DNA from: CAZLRH01 sp964562015
GTDB lineage: Bacteria > Verrucomicrobiota > Verrucomicrobiia > Opitutales > JABDGR01
DNA length: 64,000 nucleotides
Direction of reading: 5' to 3'
Assembly: GCA_964562015.1 (NCBI GenBank)
Contig: CAZLRH010000018.1
Coordinates: 7,243 to 71,242, forward strand
Part shown: piece after piece, positions 50,459-59,017 of the stretch
How positions within the stretch are numbered: the stretch's first letter is position 1
Layout: every line of letters starts with the position of its first letter
Made by a program: the position numbers and the translations under genes
Notes under the pieces: generated by a model
The model's input: only the letters and a program-made list of their open reading frames with translations
Database searches by the model: none
Told to the model about the DNA's origin: nothing

Positions 50459-53313
50459 GTTTTATCTCCGTTTGCTTTGCCGCGTTGTTTTTGAAAAGCA
50501 TCGCTGTGAACGATGGATTTAATTAAGACCGAAAATTTATTATCGTTATTTTGCATGGTAGCGACGATGGCATCCAGCGTGCGATGGTCGGATGGCTCGG
50601 TTCCACGCCCTAGGGCATAGGTAAACATGCGGTCGGCCAGGCAGCGGAGGAACTTGTCCTTTTGCGCCATCAAGATTTGTTTCAACCCGAGGGCGCCATT
50701 GATATTGGTGCCATCTGGCAATGAGCCGGAGGCGTCAATGGCCTGTTTATTGACATCTTGGGTGCGCCATTCGCCGATGGCGTCAAAGTTTTCCAAACTA
50801 AAGCCAATGGCATCCATGCGTACGTGGCAAATAGCACAGGATGGATTGGCCCGGTGTTCCTCCATGCGCTGCTTAAGCGTCATGTTGAGGGCAGATTTAT
50901 CATCCTCCTTTAACGCCGGCACATTCGGTGGCGGGGGTGGCGGGGCGTCATTTAGCAGGTTTTCCAGCACCCATTTGCCGCGAAGAACCGGGGAAGTGCG
51001 GTTGGGATAGGAGGTGACGGTCAGGATACTCGCTTGGGACAACAGGCCCCCGCGAACGGAATCCTTTGGGAAAGTAATCCGCTGGAATTGATCACCCGTG
51101 ATGCCAGGAATGCCGTAAAACTTCGCTAGCCGTTCATTGACGAAAGTATAATTGCCGTTGATAAAATCAGTTACGCTGCGGTCGTCATTCACGATACTGG
51201 TGAAATACATTTGCGTTTCTTTGAGCATGTCCTCGCGCAAGGTGGCATCAAAGGCCGGAAACTTGGTGGTGTCGGGATTGGCGTTTTCCAACGGGCGCAG
51301 TTGCAGCCATTGACCGGCAAAGTTTTCCACCAAGGCCTGGGCCTTGGGATCCTTCAGCATGCGCGTTATTTGCGTGTCGAGGTTGGCATGCAACTGTCCC
51401 TTCTGCGCCAGGTTAAGCAATTCATCATCTGGCATGCTGCTCCACAGGAAATACGAGAGCCGCGAAGCCAACTCAAATTCATCCAGCGTATGGATATTAT
51501 TTGCTTCACCGGGTTGTGGTTCTTGCTCAACGCGGAAGAGAAACTTCGGTGAAGCGAGCACCGCTTGGACCACGACGTTAATGCTGTCGTCAAAAGTGCG
51601 CCCATCACTGTCGACTTTGGTCCAAAGTGCAAGCAAGTGGCTGACTTCGTCTTCGGTTACGGGCCGGCGGTAGGCATGAAAAGCGAAATTGCGGATGATT
51701 TTTTCTGCCGCCTGCGATTTCGTCGTCGTGGCGGAAGGCTGGGCAATCATCAAATGGCGGTAACTTTCAGGCATACGATCCGGAGTGATGGCTTCGGGCC
51801 CTTCCACCTCGAAATACACCACCGCCATTATCGACTCACCGGTAATGGAATTTGGGCCGCCACCACCACGGGGGCCGCCACCCGCAGGACCACGGGCACC
51901 CGGGGCACCGCGTGCGCCAGCAACACCACCACGGCGACCATTCGCCGGCGCGGAACCAGCCGGCGCTGCGGGGTCCGCCGCTGCCCCTGGACTAAGGGTA
52001 GTCGGGTCGACGTCAGCAGCATTGGCCGCTGCCGGGTCGACTATTCCGGGATCAGCCGCGAGGTCATCAGCCGGGACGGGATCAGGAGTGGCGGGGGCGG
52101 GCGGGTTGGCCGCCACGGCCGCATTATATTCTTCGAGAGAGGCGCCATTGCGGAAGGACAAAAATATGCGATGTTTCCCCGCAGCCACATGCACTGGATC
52201 GGTGGAATATAGTTTTGCATCGGCCCGTGCTTCATTGACGGAAATGTTCCGGCCGACTTGCTGACTATCCAAAAAGAATGCCGCGATGGGTTGGCCGCCA
52301 TTGCCCCGGACTCCGTAGCCGCGGAAACTGAAAATGTAATCGCCATCAACGGGGAAATCATAATCCTGAAAAAGATTGCCGTAATGTTGAAAAACACGAC
52401 CCTCGGGGGTATTCCGGCCAAAAGCGCCACCGACAATGTTGCGCGCCGTGCCGGGAGCGGGTTGTTTCTCAGGACCCGTCGGGGAAACCGCATTAGCTAA
52501 TGCGTTAGCGCCAGAATTCGGGTTTGCAGGTGTCGCTGACGGCACCGGGGTGGGTTTGGGGAAATCACCATCTGCAGTCAGCGCATCCCAACGCTGCAAG
52601 GGGGCGGGCACGACCGGATCGGCAAAAATCACCTTCTGGGCGGTCAGGTTGCCGGCATTAAGATACTTCTCCATGAGCATGGGCGCGATGGAGAGCACGT
52701 CGCCATTGTTATCGAAGCCATAGCCGGCGTCATCCAGGGGAAACGCGTCAGCCGGGTGAAAATCACTAACGCCCAGTAAATCGCGGATGGTGTTATTGAA
52801 TTCAGCCCGGTTAAGACGGTGCAGGGTAACACGGCCCGGGTCGATGGGCCCGGTCATGTAGAAATTCGTGGTGTAGGTATTTAGCCAGTCAATAATCATA
52901 TGGTAATCATCTTCACTGGGCCGTGGTTCCTCTTTCGGCGGCATCTTGCGCGCCGTGAGCATCTTGATCGCTTTTTCAAGAGTCGGCATGCCCTTGGCCA
53001 AGGAGGATTCGTCAGTCAGGATGTCGAGGCGCAGATCGCCTTCGGCGTCCTTGGCATTATGACATTCGTAGCAATGCGCCGCCAGGAATGGCTGCACGGT
53101 TTTCTGGTATTCCGCAAACGTACCTGCACTCTCGGATGCAGGAGCGCTGGGGCTATTCACGGCCTCTGGAACTGAGGCTGGTATGAATGGCGCGGCATAA
53201 ACCGACACAGTGGCGCCAATGAATAGTATAGTAAGACAAGCCCGGGTAATCGGTCTTTTCAGAAAATTAACCGGCTCGCACTTTACCAGATGGGGTAATC
53301 CAGAAATGGACAT
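50455..53313 (-). CDS. DUF1587/1592/1588/1585 protein with cytochrome-c-like motifs
   Basis: 952 residues. Signal peptide (ACLTILFIGATVSVYAA). A cytochrome-c-like domain has the haem motif CYECH near residue 81. Then come DUF1587 (VTLHRLNRAEFNNTIRDLLGV), a carbohydrate-binding-like beta domain (FPVDGDYIFSFRGYG), a Gly/Arg-rich low-complexity run, DUF1595/1592 (FAFHAYRRPVTEDEV, LASRLSYFLWSSMPDDEL), DUF1588 (ITFPKDSVRGGLLSQASIL) and DUF1585 (RCLADRMFTYALGRG). A second CxxCH-type motif (CAICH) lies in DUF1588. This PVC-specific family pairs with DUF1552. A redox role at the cell surface is plausible but unproven. Confidence 0.93.
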   Translation of the reverse strand: MSISGLPHLVKCEPVNFLKRPITRACLTILFIGATVSVYAAPFIPASVPEAVNSPSAPASESAGTFAEYQKTVQPFLAAHCYECHNAKDAEGDLRLDILTDESSLAKGMPTLEKAIKMLTARKMPPKEEPRPSEDDYHMIIDWLNTYTTNFYMTGPIDPGRVTLHRLNRAEFNNTIRDLLGVSDFHPADAFPLDDAGYGFDNNGDVLSIAPMLMEKYLNAGNLTAQKVIFADPVVPAPLQRWDALTADGDFPKPTPVPSATPANPNSGANALANAVSPTGPEKQPAPGTARNIVGGAFGRNTPEGRVFQHYGNLFQDYDFPVDGDYIFSFRGYGVRGNGGQPIAAFFLDSQQVGRNISVNEARADAKLYSTDPVHVAAGKHRIFLSFRNGASLEEYNAAVAANPPAPATPDPVPADDLAADPGIVDPAAANAADVDPTTLSPGAAADPAAPAGSAPANGRRGGVAGARGAPGARGPAGGGPRGGGGPNSITGESIMAVVYFEVEGPEAITPDRMPESYRHLMIAQPSATTTKSQAAEKIIRNFAFHAYRRPVTEDEVSHLLALWTKVDSDGRTFDDSINVVVQAVLASPKFLFRVEQEPQPGEANNIHTLDEFELASRLSYFLWSSMPDDELLNLAQKGQLHANLDTQITRMLKDPKAQALVENFAGQWLQLRPLENANPDTTKFPAFDATLREDMLKETQMYFTSIVNDDRSVTDFINGNYTFVNERLAKFYGIPGITGDQFQRITFPKDSVRGGLLSQASILTVTSYPNRTSPVLRGKWVLENLLNDAPPPPPPNVPALKEDDKSALNMTLKQRMEEHRANPSCAICHVRMDAIGFSLENFDAIGEWRTQDVNKQAIDASGSLPDGTNINGALGLKQILMAQKDKFLRCLADRMFTYALGRGTEPSDHRTLDAIVATMQNNDNKFSVLIKSIVHSDAFQKQRGKANGDKT

Positions 53314-53580
53314 GGGGTATATGAAGTATAGAGTTAAAGCATAAAGAGTCTATAGACAAACCATGATTATACTTTCGATGACATTGAAGGCGGCCTGTTG
53401 GGTCTATTCCTATCAAATTATCTAATAAGTAAGAAATTACCGCCCACGAAGCCCATGCAACAGGCGAATCCGGGTACAGCAATATTCAGGCTCATAGACG
53501 TTAAACCGTCCGTTTTGTTTCAAGTTGCGAAAAGTCCGACTTAAATTGGGTGCTCGCCATGTAACCTTTCATTAAGGCTT

Positions 53581-55989
53581 TTATGGATAAATCTCTGGGT
53601 GACTTTTTTTAAGCTGACTGAGGAGCTCTGAAACCTGCTGCGGTGTGAGCGGCTGAAGTGTATTGTTTGAGTCGAACTTGGCAGATGCTTCAAGTGCGGA
53701 GAAGTCGGCAATGTCTTCAATGGACCATGTACTGCCAGAAATATCCCATAAACGCGCAGTTTTATCCCAACTGGCGGTGAGCAGCAGGCGGCCATCGGGG
53801 CTGAAGGCGGCGTGGCGGACGTTAAAGGTATGTTCAAAAGGCAGCGCAATAGGTTCGCCCGTGACGGCATCCCAAATTCGGGCCGTATAATCATCTGATA
53901 CAGTGGCCACGAGCAGACCATCTGGGCTAAAGACAGCATGCACCACGGCATCCGTGTGAGACATCGGCGGGGTTAGCGGCTGGCCGCTCGTAGCGTCCCA
54001 TACTCGGGCGGTTTTATCCTGGCTGGCGGTAACAACTTTTTTACCGTCGGGACTGAACTCCGCTGTGAACACAGCATCAGCATGACTGAGTGGTGGAGTT
54101 AAGGACTGGCCGGTAGCAGCATCCCAGATGCGGGCGGTTTTATCCTGACTGGCGGTAACAACTTTTTTGCCGTCGGGGCTAAATTCTGCCATATAGACCC
54201 AAAAGTCGTGCTTTAATGGCGGGGATGAAGCTTTCCCAGTGGTAGCGTCCCAGAGTTGCGCTGTATTGTCCGAACTGGCGGTAACAACTTTTTTGCCGTC
54301 GGGGCTGAATGAACAATCCACCACGGCACCAGAATGGACGAGCGGCGGGGTGAGGGCTTGGCCGGTAGCGGCGTCCCAAATTCGTGCAGTACTATCGTTA
54401 CTCGCTGTGATAATTTTAAGTCCGTCGGGACTGAAAGCGGCGTGACGGATCAAACTTTGATTCAACTTTATTGGGCGGGCCACGCCGGTGGCGGCATCCC
54501 ACACCCGGATCGGTTCACTGTAGCACGCAGCCAGCACACTCTTTCCATCGGGGCTGAAGGTGGCATATTGTACTGTATCCGAATATTTCATCAGCGGAGT
54601 AATGGCTTGGCCACTGGCCGTATCCCAGACGCGGACCGTTTTATCCCAACTGGCGGTCACAATTTTTTTTCCATCCGGACTGAAAGAGGCCACCTCAATC
54701 GAGTTGCTGTGGCGAAAAATGGGCATGGGAGTATGTACGACATTAATATCCCAGATGCTGGCCGTGCCATCGGCATCGGCAGTGGCGACCAGATGACCGG
54801 TTGGGCCAAAGACCGCGCGATTTACTTCACTCGAATGAGCCAGGGGTGAGGTGAGCAACTCTCCAGCGCTGGAGTTCCAAACGCAGACGGTTTTGTCCGC
54901 GCTCGCCGTGAGAACGGCCGAGCCATCCGGGCTAAATGTGGCAAAGAGCACCGCATCCAGATGTTTAAGAAGCGGAGTTAGGGGCTGGCCAGTGGCGGCA
55001 TCCCATACCCGGGCGGTTTTATCCTGGCTGGCGGTCACGACTAACTTACTGTCCGGACTGAACTCGGCATGATACGCCACTCCGGCGTGCTGTAAGGGCG
55101 CAGTTATAGGCTTACCTGAAGCCGCGTCCCACACCCGCGCTGTATTATCTTCACTGCAAGTGACCACCATTTTCCCATTGGGGCTAAAGACGGCATCGAC
55201 AACAATGCCGGCGTGTTTCATCGGGGTGGCAATGGGTTGGCCTGTGGTCGCGTCCCACAACCGCGCGCTATTATCCTCGCTGGCGGTGACAATAGTTTTG
55301 CCGTCGGGACTAAAACTCGCATGTAGTACCGCGCCAAAATGAACGAGGGGTGGAAAAACAAGTCTTCCCGTGGTGGCATCCCAAACTCGCGCGGTTTTGT
55401 CCTGGCTTGAAGTTACCACCCTTTGGCCATCGGGACTAAAGGCAGCATCAGTCACTACACCCGAGTGTTCCAAAGGCGGCGAGAGAGGCTGGCCAGTGGA
55501 TACGGCCCAGACTCGGGCGGTATTATCGGCACTTGCGGTTACGATTTTGTTTCCGTCCGGGCTATATCTTGCGCTGTAAACCGCCGCCGCATGGTGCATA
55601 GGCGGCGTCAGGGGCTGTCCGTTCGCGACTACCCATAATTGTGCAGTGCCATCGTCACTGGCGGTGACGAGAGTTTTGCCATCGGGACTGAAATTGACGG
55701 TATTTACGGACTGATTATGGTGGAGGATTTCGACGAGAAGCGGGACCTGACGAATCAAATTTCCGGCCCGATAGCGCAGCATGATGTTCGTAGGATGGTC
55801 GCGGAGCGCAATCGAGGTCCAAAGTAGAGCCCCAATGGCATCGCCCTGCCCTAGTGCCTGGTTGGCTTGCACACTAAAGTGGCCCATCGGGGCAGGCGCA
55901 CTTTGTGCATGGCCAAGGACAGTACTGGCCAGGCTGCCAGCAAAAATAAATCTGACAATTTTACCTGCATTTAAAAAAACATTTCTCAT
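53581..55989 (-). CDS. Secreted protein with about 16 WD40 repeats
   Basis: 802 residues. Signal peptide (IVRFIFAGSLASTVLGHAQS), a short helical region (residues about 40-85), then about 16 WD40 repeats of roughly 42 residues, each with a FSPDGKxVVTAS strand and TARVWDAATGQPLTPP linker. Sixteen repeats could fold as two eight-bladed propellers. Repeats are very similar to each other, suggesting recent tandem expansion. A C-terminal helical tail ends LLSQLKKSHPEI. No enzymatic domain is present, unlike the kinase-WD40 proteins common in PVC bacteria. A scaffold or binding role is likely. The flanks 53314-53580 and 55990-56183 hold nothing that I can support. Confidence 0.92.
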   Translation of the reverse strand: MRNVFLNAGKIVRFIFAGSLASTVLGHAQSAPAPMGHFSVQANQALGQGDAIGALLWTSIALRDHPTNIMLRYRAGNLIRQVPLLVEILHHNQSVNTVNFSPDGKTLVTASDDGTAQLWVVANGQPLTPPMHHAAAVYSARYSPDGNKIVTASADNTARVWAVSTGQPLSPPLEHSGVVTDAAFSPDGQRVVTSSQDKTARVWDATTGRLVFPPLVHFGAVLHASFSPDGKTIVTASEDNSARLWDATTGQPIATPMKHAGIVVDAVFSPNGKMVVTCSEDNTARVWDAASGKPITAPLQHAGVAYHAEFSPDSKLVVTASQDKTARVWDAATGQPLTPLLKHLDAVLFATFSPDGSAVLTASADKTVCVWNSSAGELLTSPLAHSSEVNRAVFGPTGHLVATADADGTASIWDINVVHTPMPIFRHSNSIEVASFSPDGKKIVTASWDKTVRVWDTASGQAITPLMKYSDTVQYATFSPDGKSVLAACYSEPIRVWDAATGVARPIKLNQSLIRHAAFSPDGLKIITASNDSTARIWDAATGQALTPPLVHSGAVVDCSFSPDGKKVVTASSDNTAQLWDATTGKASSPPLKHDFWVYMAEFSPDGKKVVTASQDKTARIWDAATGQSLTPPLSHADAVFTAEFSPDGKKVVTASQDKTARVWDATSGQPLTPPMSHTDAVVHAVFSPDGLLVATVSDDYTARIWDAVTGEPIALPFEHTFNVRHAAFSPDGRLLLTASWDKTARLWDISGSTWSIEDIADFSALEASAKFDSNNTLQPLTPQQVSELLSQLKKSHPEIYP

Positions 55990-56183
55990 TTTGACTTGGC
56001 GCCGCTGGAAAAACAGATCTGGATTGTCTAAAGAGGAAATTTAATTCGGTGGCCGGTTTTAATCCACTACTAATTAGCAAACTGCCAGTTAAAGGAGAGC
56101 GAAATCTCCAAGGCCGTGCCCTTGTTCTGCCTGCGCATTGGCTACTAAATTCTCAATTGCCAACTTTCACTCCGTGACAAATT

Positions 56184-58976
56184 ATGCTGATACCCCACCC
56201 TATGAGCACCCCAAACCCAATTCCCCACCATTCTCGATTCACCCTCTGCATGGGTTTTCTCGCGGCCCTCCTGGCCAGCCAAGGAATCGCCTCGGCCGCG
56301 ACCGCCTTCAGCATTGATAGCATTGGGGTGGGCGCAAAATTCACCGCCCACGCAACGCCGCGCGCAATTTACAACTTTAATCCCGGATGGAAATTCATTC
56401 GCGAGGATGTCGCCGGAGCCGATGCCGTAAATTTTGATGATTCGGCTTGGGCCAGCGTCAGCCTGCCCCACACCTGGAACGATACCGACACCTACCGCGC
56501 CTTTATCAACCAAGGTGGAGACCGCAGCGGCGAATACCTGGGCATTGGCTGGTATCGCAAGCATTTCAAATTGCCAGCCAGCACCGAAGGACAGAAAATT
56601 TTTCTCGAATTCGACGGCCTCCGGCAGGCGGGCCATTTCTTCCTCAATGGCCAGCCGATTGGTCTTTATGAAAACGGCGTGTCGGCCGTTGGTTTTGACA
56701 TCACCCCATTGGTCAAGTTTGGCGGTCAGGACAACGTGCTTACGGTGCAAGTGGACAACCGCCCAACCTACCGTGAAGCAGCCACCAACACCGCGTATGA
56801 ATGGGGCGGGAAAGGATTTAATCCCGATTTCGGCGGCTTGAACCGTGATGCCACGCTCATTGTTGTGGGCAAAATCTACCAGACGTTGCCTCTCTATGAA
56901 AACCTTCATACCACTGGCGTCTACGTTTATCCGCAAAATATCGACCTGCAGAGAAAATCCACGGATGTGAATGTTGAAGCCCAGGTTTCCAATGAATCTG
57001 GCGGGCCAGCCAATATCTCCCTTTCGGCGCTGGTGGTGGACTCCGATGGCGTGGTACAGGCGAAGATCGAAAGTAAGGCACAAGCCATCGCCAGCAACCA
57101 AACTGCAACTTTATCCGCCTCCGGCTTGCTCGCCAACGCGCATTTTTGGGATGTGAACGACCCATACCTTTACGATGTTTATTCCATCCTGACCGTGAAC
57201 AAACAGGTGGTGGACGTGGATAAAATCCACACCGGTTTTCGCAAAACGGCCTTCAAGGGCGGCGCTGGCACGGGCGGCGTCTGGCTCAATGACCGTTTCG
57301 TCTGGCTCACCGGCTTCGCGCAGCGTGCAGCCAATGACTGGCCGGGCTTGGGTGGTGCCTACCCGGACTGGATGCATGACTTCACCCTCGCTCTGCTGAA
57401 GGCCAGCAATGGCAATTATGTGCGGTGGATGCACGTCTCTCCCCAGCGCGCGGATGTCGCCGCATGTGACAAATTCGGCATAGTTGAGGTCTGCCCCGCT
57501 GGGGACAACGAAGGCGATGCGCGTGGCCGCCAATGGGACCAGCGCGTCGAAGTCATGCGCGACTCAATTATTTTTTATCGCAATGACCCGAGCATCCTTT
57601 TCTACGAGGCGGGCAACCAGGTCGTCACCCCCGAGCACATGCAGGAAATGGTGGCCTTGCGCCAGCAATGGGATCCGCACGGCGGTCGCGTTATGGGTAC
57701 GCGGGACAATGATACCCCTGCGCCCAACAACGCCATCACGCCGATCGCCGAAGACTACGAAGTCATGGTTGGCCAGGATCCGCAGACCGATGCCGTCGTT
57801 GGTGACGGCTATTTCCGCGGTTACAGCATCGCGCGCCGCGACCGCGCACCCCTGATCGAGGTCGAGGATTTTCGCGACGAGGGTCCGCGCGGGATTTGGG
57901 ACGATCTCTCGCCGCCACATTTTGGTTTCAAACCGCATATTGTAATCGGTTCGCAAGGTCCGGGCGGCAACCCCGGGCCGGGTGGCGATGCCTATCACTG
58001 GAATTCCGAGACCTTTGCCATCGCCGGCGCCGCGCGTTATACGAGCTATGTCCTCAATCGCATCGATAATCCCGATCCACTGCATTCGAAATGGTCTGCC
58101 TATGCTTCTATTTATTTTTCGGATTCCGACGCCGATGGCCGCCAGGGCGGCAGCGAAGTCGTGCGCGTGAGCGGCAAGGTGGACGGCGTCCGGCTGCCCA
58201 AAGAACTTTTCTACGTCACCCGCGTGATGCAAAACCCCCAGCCGGATTTGCACATTCTCGGACATTGGACTTATCCCGCTGGCACCAAGAAAACGATGTA
58301 TGTTGCGGCAAGTTTGTGCGACCAAGTGGAATTATTCGTCAATGGCCAATCCAAGGGCGTGCAAAAGATGCCGCTCTCCTATGTGGATCCCATTGCCGGT
58401 GGCCGTACGGATTTTAGCAACAAAGATGCCCAAAATATCGGCTACACCGGTTATGTCTACGCCTTTCCCGACATCGCCTTCGAGCCCGGTACGATCAAAG
58501 CCGTTGCCACCAAGGCCAGCAAGATTGTCGCTCAAGAAGAACTGAAGACGGCCGGGCCGCCGGTCGCGCTCAAACTTACCGTCCACACCGGCCCCCAAGG
58601 CCTGCAAGCCGATGGCTCCGATGTCGCCTTGATCGATTTTGAAGCCGTGGATGCCCAGGGCAACCGCTGCCCCACCGATGAAGCCCGCGTGGACTTCTCC
58701 GTCAGCGGCCCAGTCATTTGGCGCGGCGGGTTTTGCAGCGACAAACTCAATACGACCAACAACCTCTATCTTGACACCGAGTGCGGCATCAACCGCGTGG
58801 CGATTCGCTCGACGCTCGCGCCCGGCACCGTCACGCTGACTGCTACGCGCCCGGGTCTTACGCCCGCGACGGTGACCATCCCTTCGCACGCCACTGAGAT
58901 TAAGGAAGGCCTGGAACTGGAACTGCCGCCAGTTTATTCGATGTTGGGGCAACCCATTTCGGACGTGGAGCGATAA
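56184..58976 (+). CDS. GH2 family glycoside hydrolase, exported
   Basis: 930 residues. Signal peptide (FTLCMGFLAALLASQGIASAA; ATGs at 56184 or 56202). GH2 sugar-binding domain (FNPGWKFIREDV, DSAWASVSLPHTWNDTD, GIGWYRKHF), immunoglobulin-like domain, TIM barrel (NGNYVRWMHVSPQRADVAACDKFG, DPSILFYEAGNQ), then DUF4982 and Ig-like C-terminal domains (YTGYVYAFPDIAFEPG). The acid/base position of GH2 (NE in WSLGNE) reads NQ here (Gln479), while the later PLIEVED keeps a candidate nucleophile Glu. It is probably a beta-galactosidase- or glucuronidase-like enzyme, or a catalytically altered member. Confidence 0.9.
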   Translation: MLIPHPMSTPNPIPHHSRFTLCMGFLAALLASQGIASAATAFSIDSIGVGAKFTAHATPRAIYNFNPGWKFIREDVAGADAVNFDDSAWASVSLPHTWNDTDTYRAFINQGGDRSGEYLGIGWYRKHFKLPASTEGQKIFLEFDGLRQAGHFFLNGQPIGLYENGVSAVGFDITPLVKFGGQDNVLTVQVDNRPTYREAATNTAYEWGGKGFNPDFGGLNRDATLIVVGKIYQTLPLYENLHTTGVYVYPQNIDLQRKSTDVNVEAQVSNESGGPANISLSALVVDSDGVVQAKIESKAQAIASNQTATLSASGLLANAHFWDVNDPYLYDVYSILTVNKQVVDVDKIHTGFRKTAFKGGAGTGGVWLNDRFVWLTGFAQRAANDWPGLGGAYPDWMHDFTLALLKASNGNYVRWMHVSPQRADVAACDKFGIVEVCPAGDNEGDARGRQWDQRVEVMRDSIIFYRNDPSILFYEAGNQVVTPEHMQEMVALRQQWDPHGGRVMGTRDNDTPAPNNAITPIAEDYEVMVGQDPQTDAVVGDGYFRGYSIARRDRAPLIEVEDFRDEGPRGIWDDLSPPHFGFKPHIVIGSQGPGGNPGPGGDAYHWNSETFAIAGAARYTSYVLNRIDNPDPLHSKWSAYASIYFSDSDADGRQGGSEVVRVSGKVDGVRLPKELFYVTRVMQNPQPDLHILGHWTYPAGTKKTMYVAASLCDQVELFVNGQSKGVQKMPLSYVDPIAGGRTDFSNKDAQNIGYTGYVYAFPDIAFEPGTIKAVATKASKIVAQEELKTAGPPVALKLTVHTGPQGLQADGSDVALIDFEAVDAQGNRCPTDEARVDFSVSGPVIWRGGFCSDKLNTTNNLYLDTECGINRVAIRSTLAPGTVTLTATRPGLTPATVTIPSHATEIKEGLELELPPVYSMLGQPISDVER

Positions 58977-59017
58977 AGGGCGCGCCAGATGACCTTAACC
59001 AACGGCGAATACCCATT

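Noticed and set aside
53267..53482. 71-residue minus-strand frame upstream of the DUF1592 gene.
   Set aside because: Overlaps the DUF1592 start, no ribosome binding site or domain; looks like chance.
53700..55700. Direct DNA repeats with about 126-bp period, considered as CRISPR or satellite repeats.
   Set aside because: They are the coding repeats of the WD40 protein; period equals 42 codons and spacers are not unique sequences.
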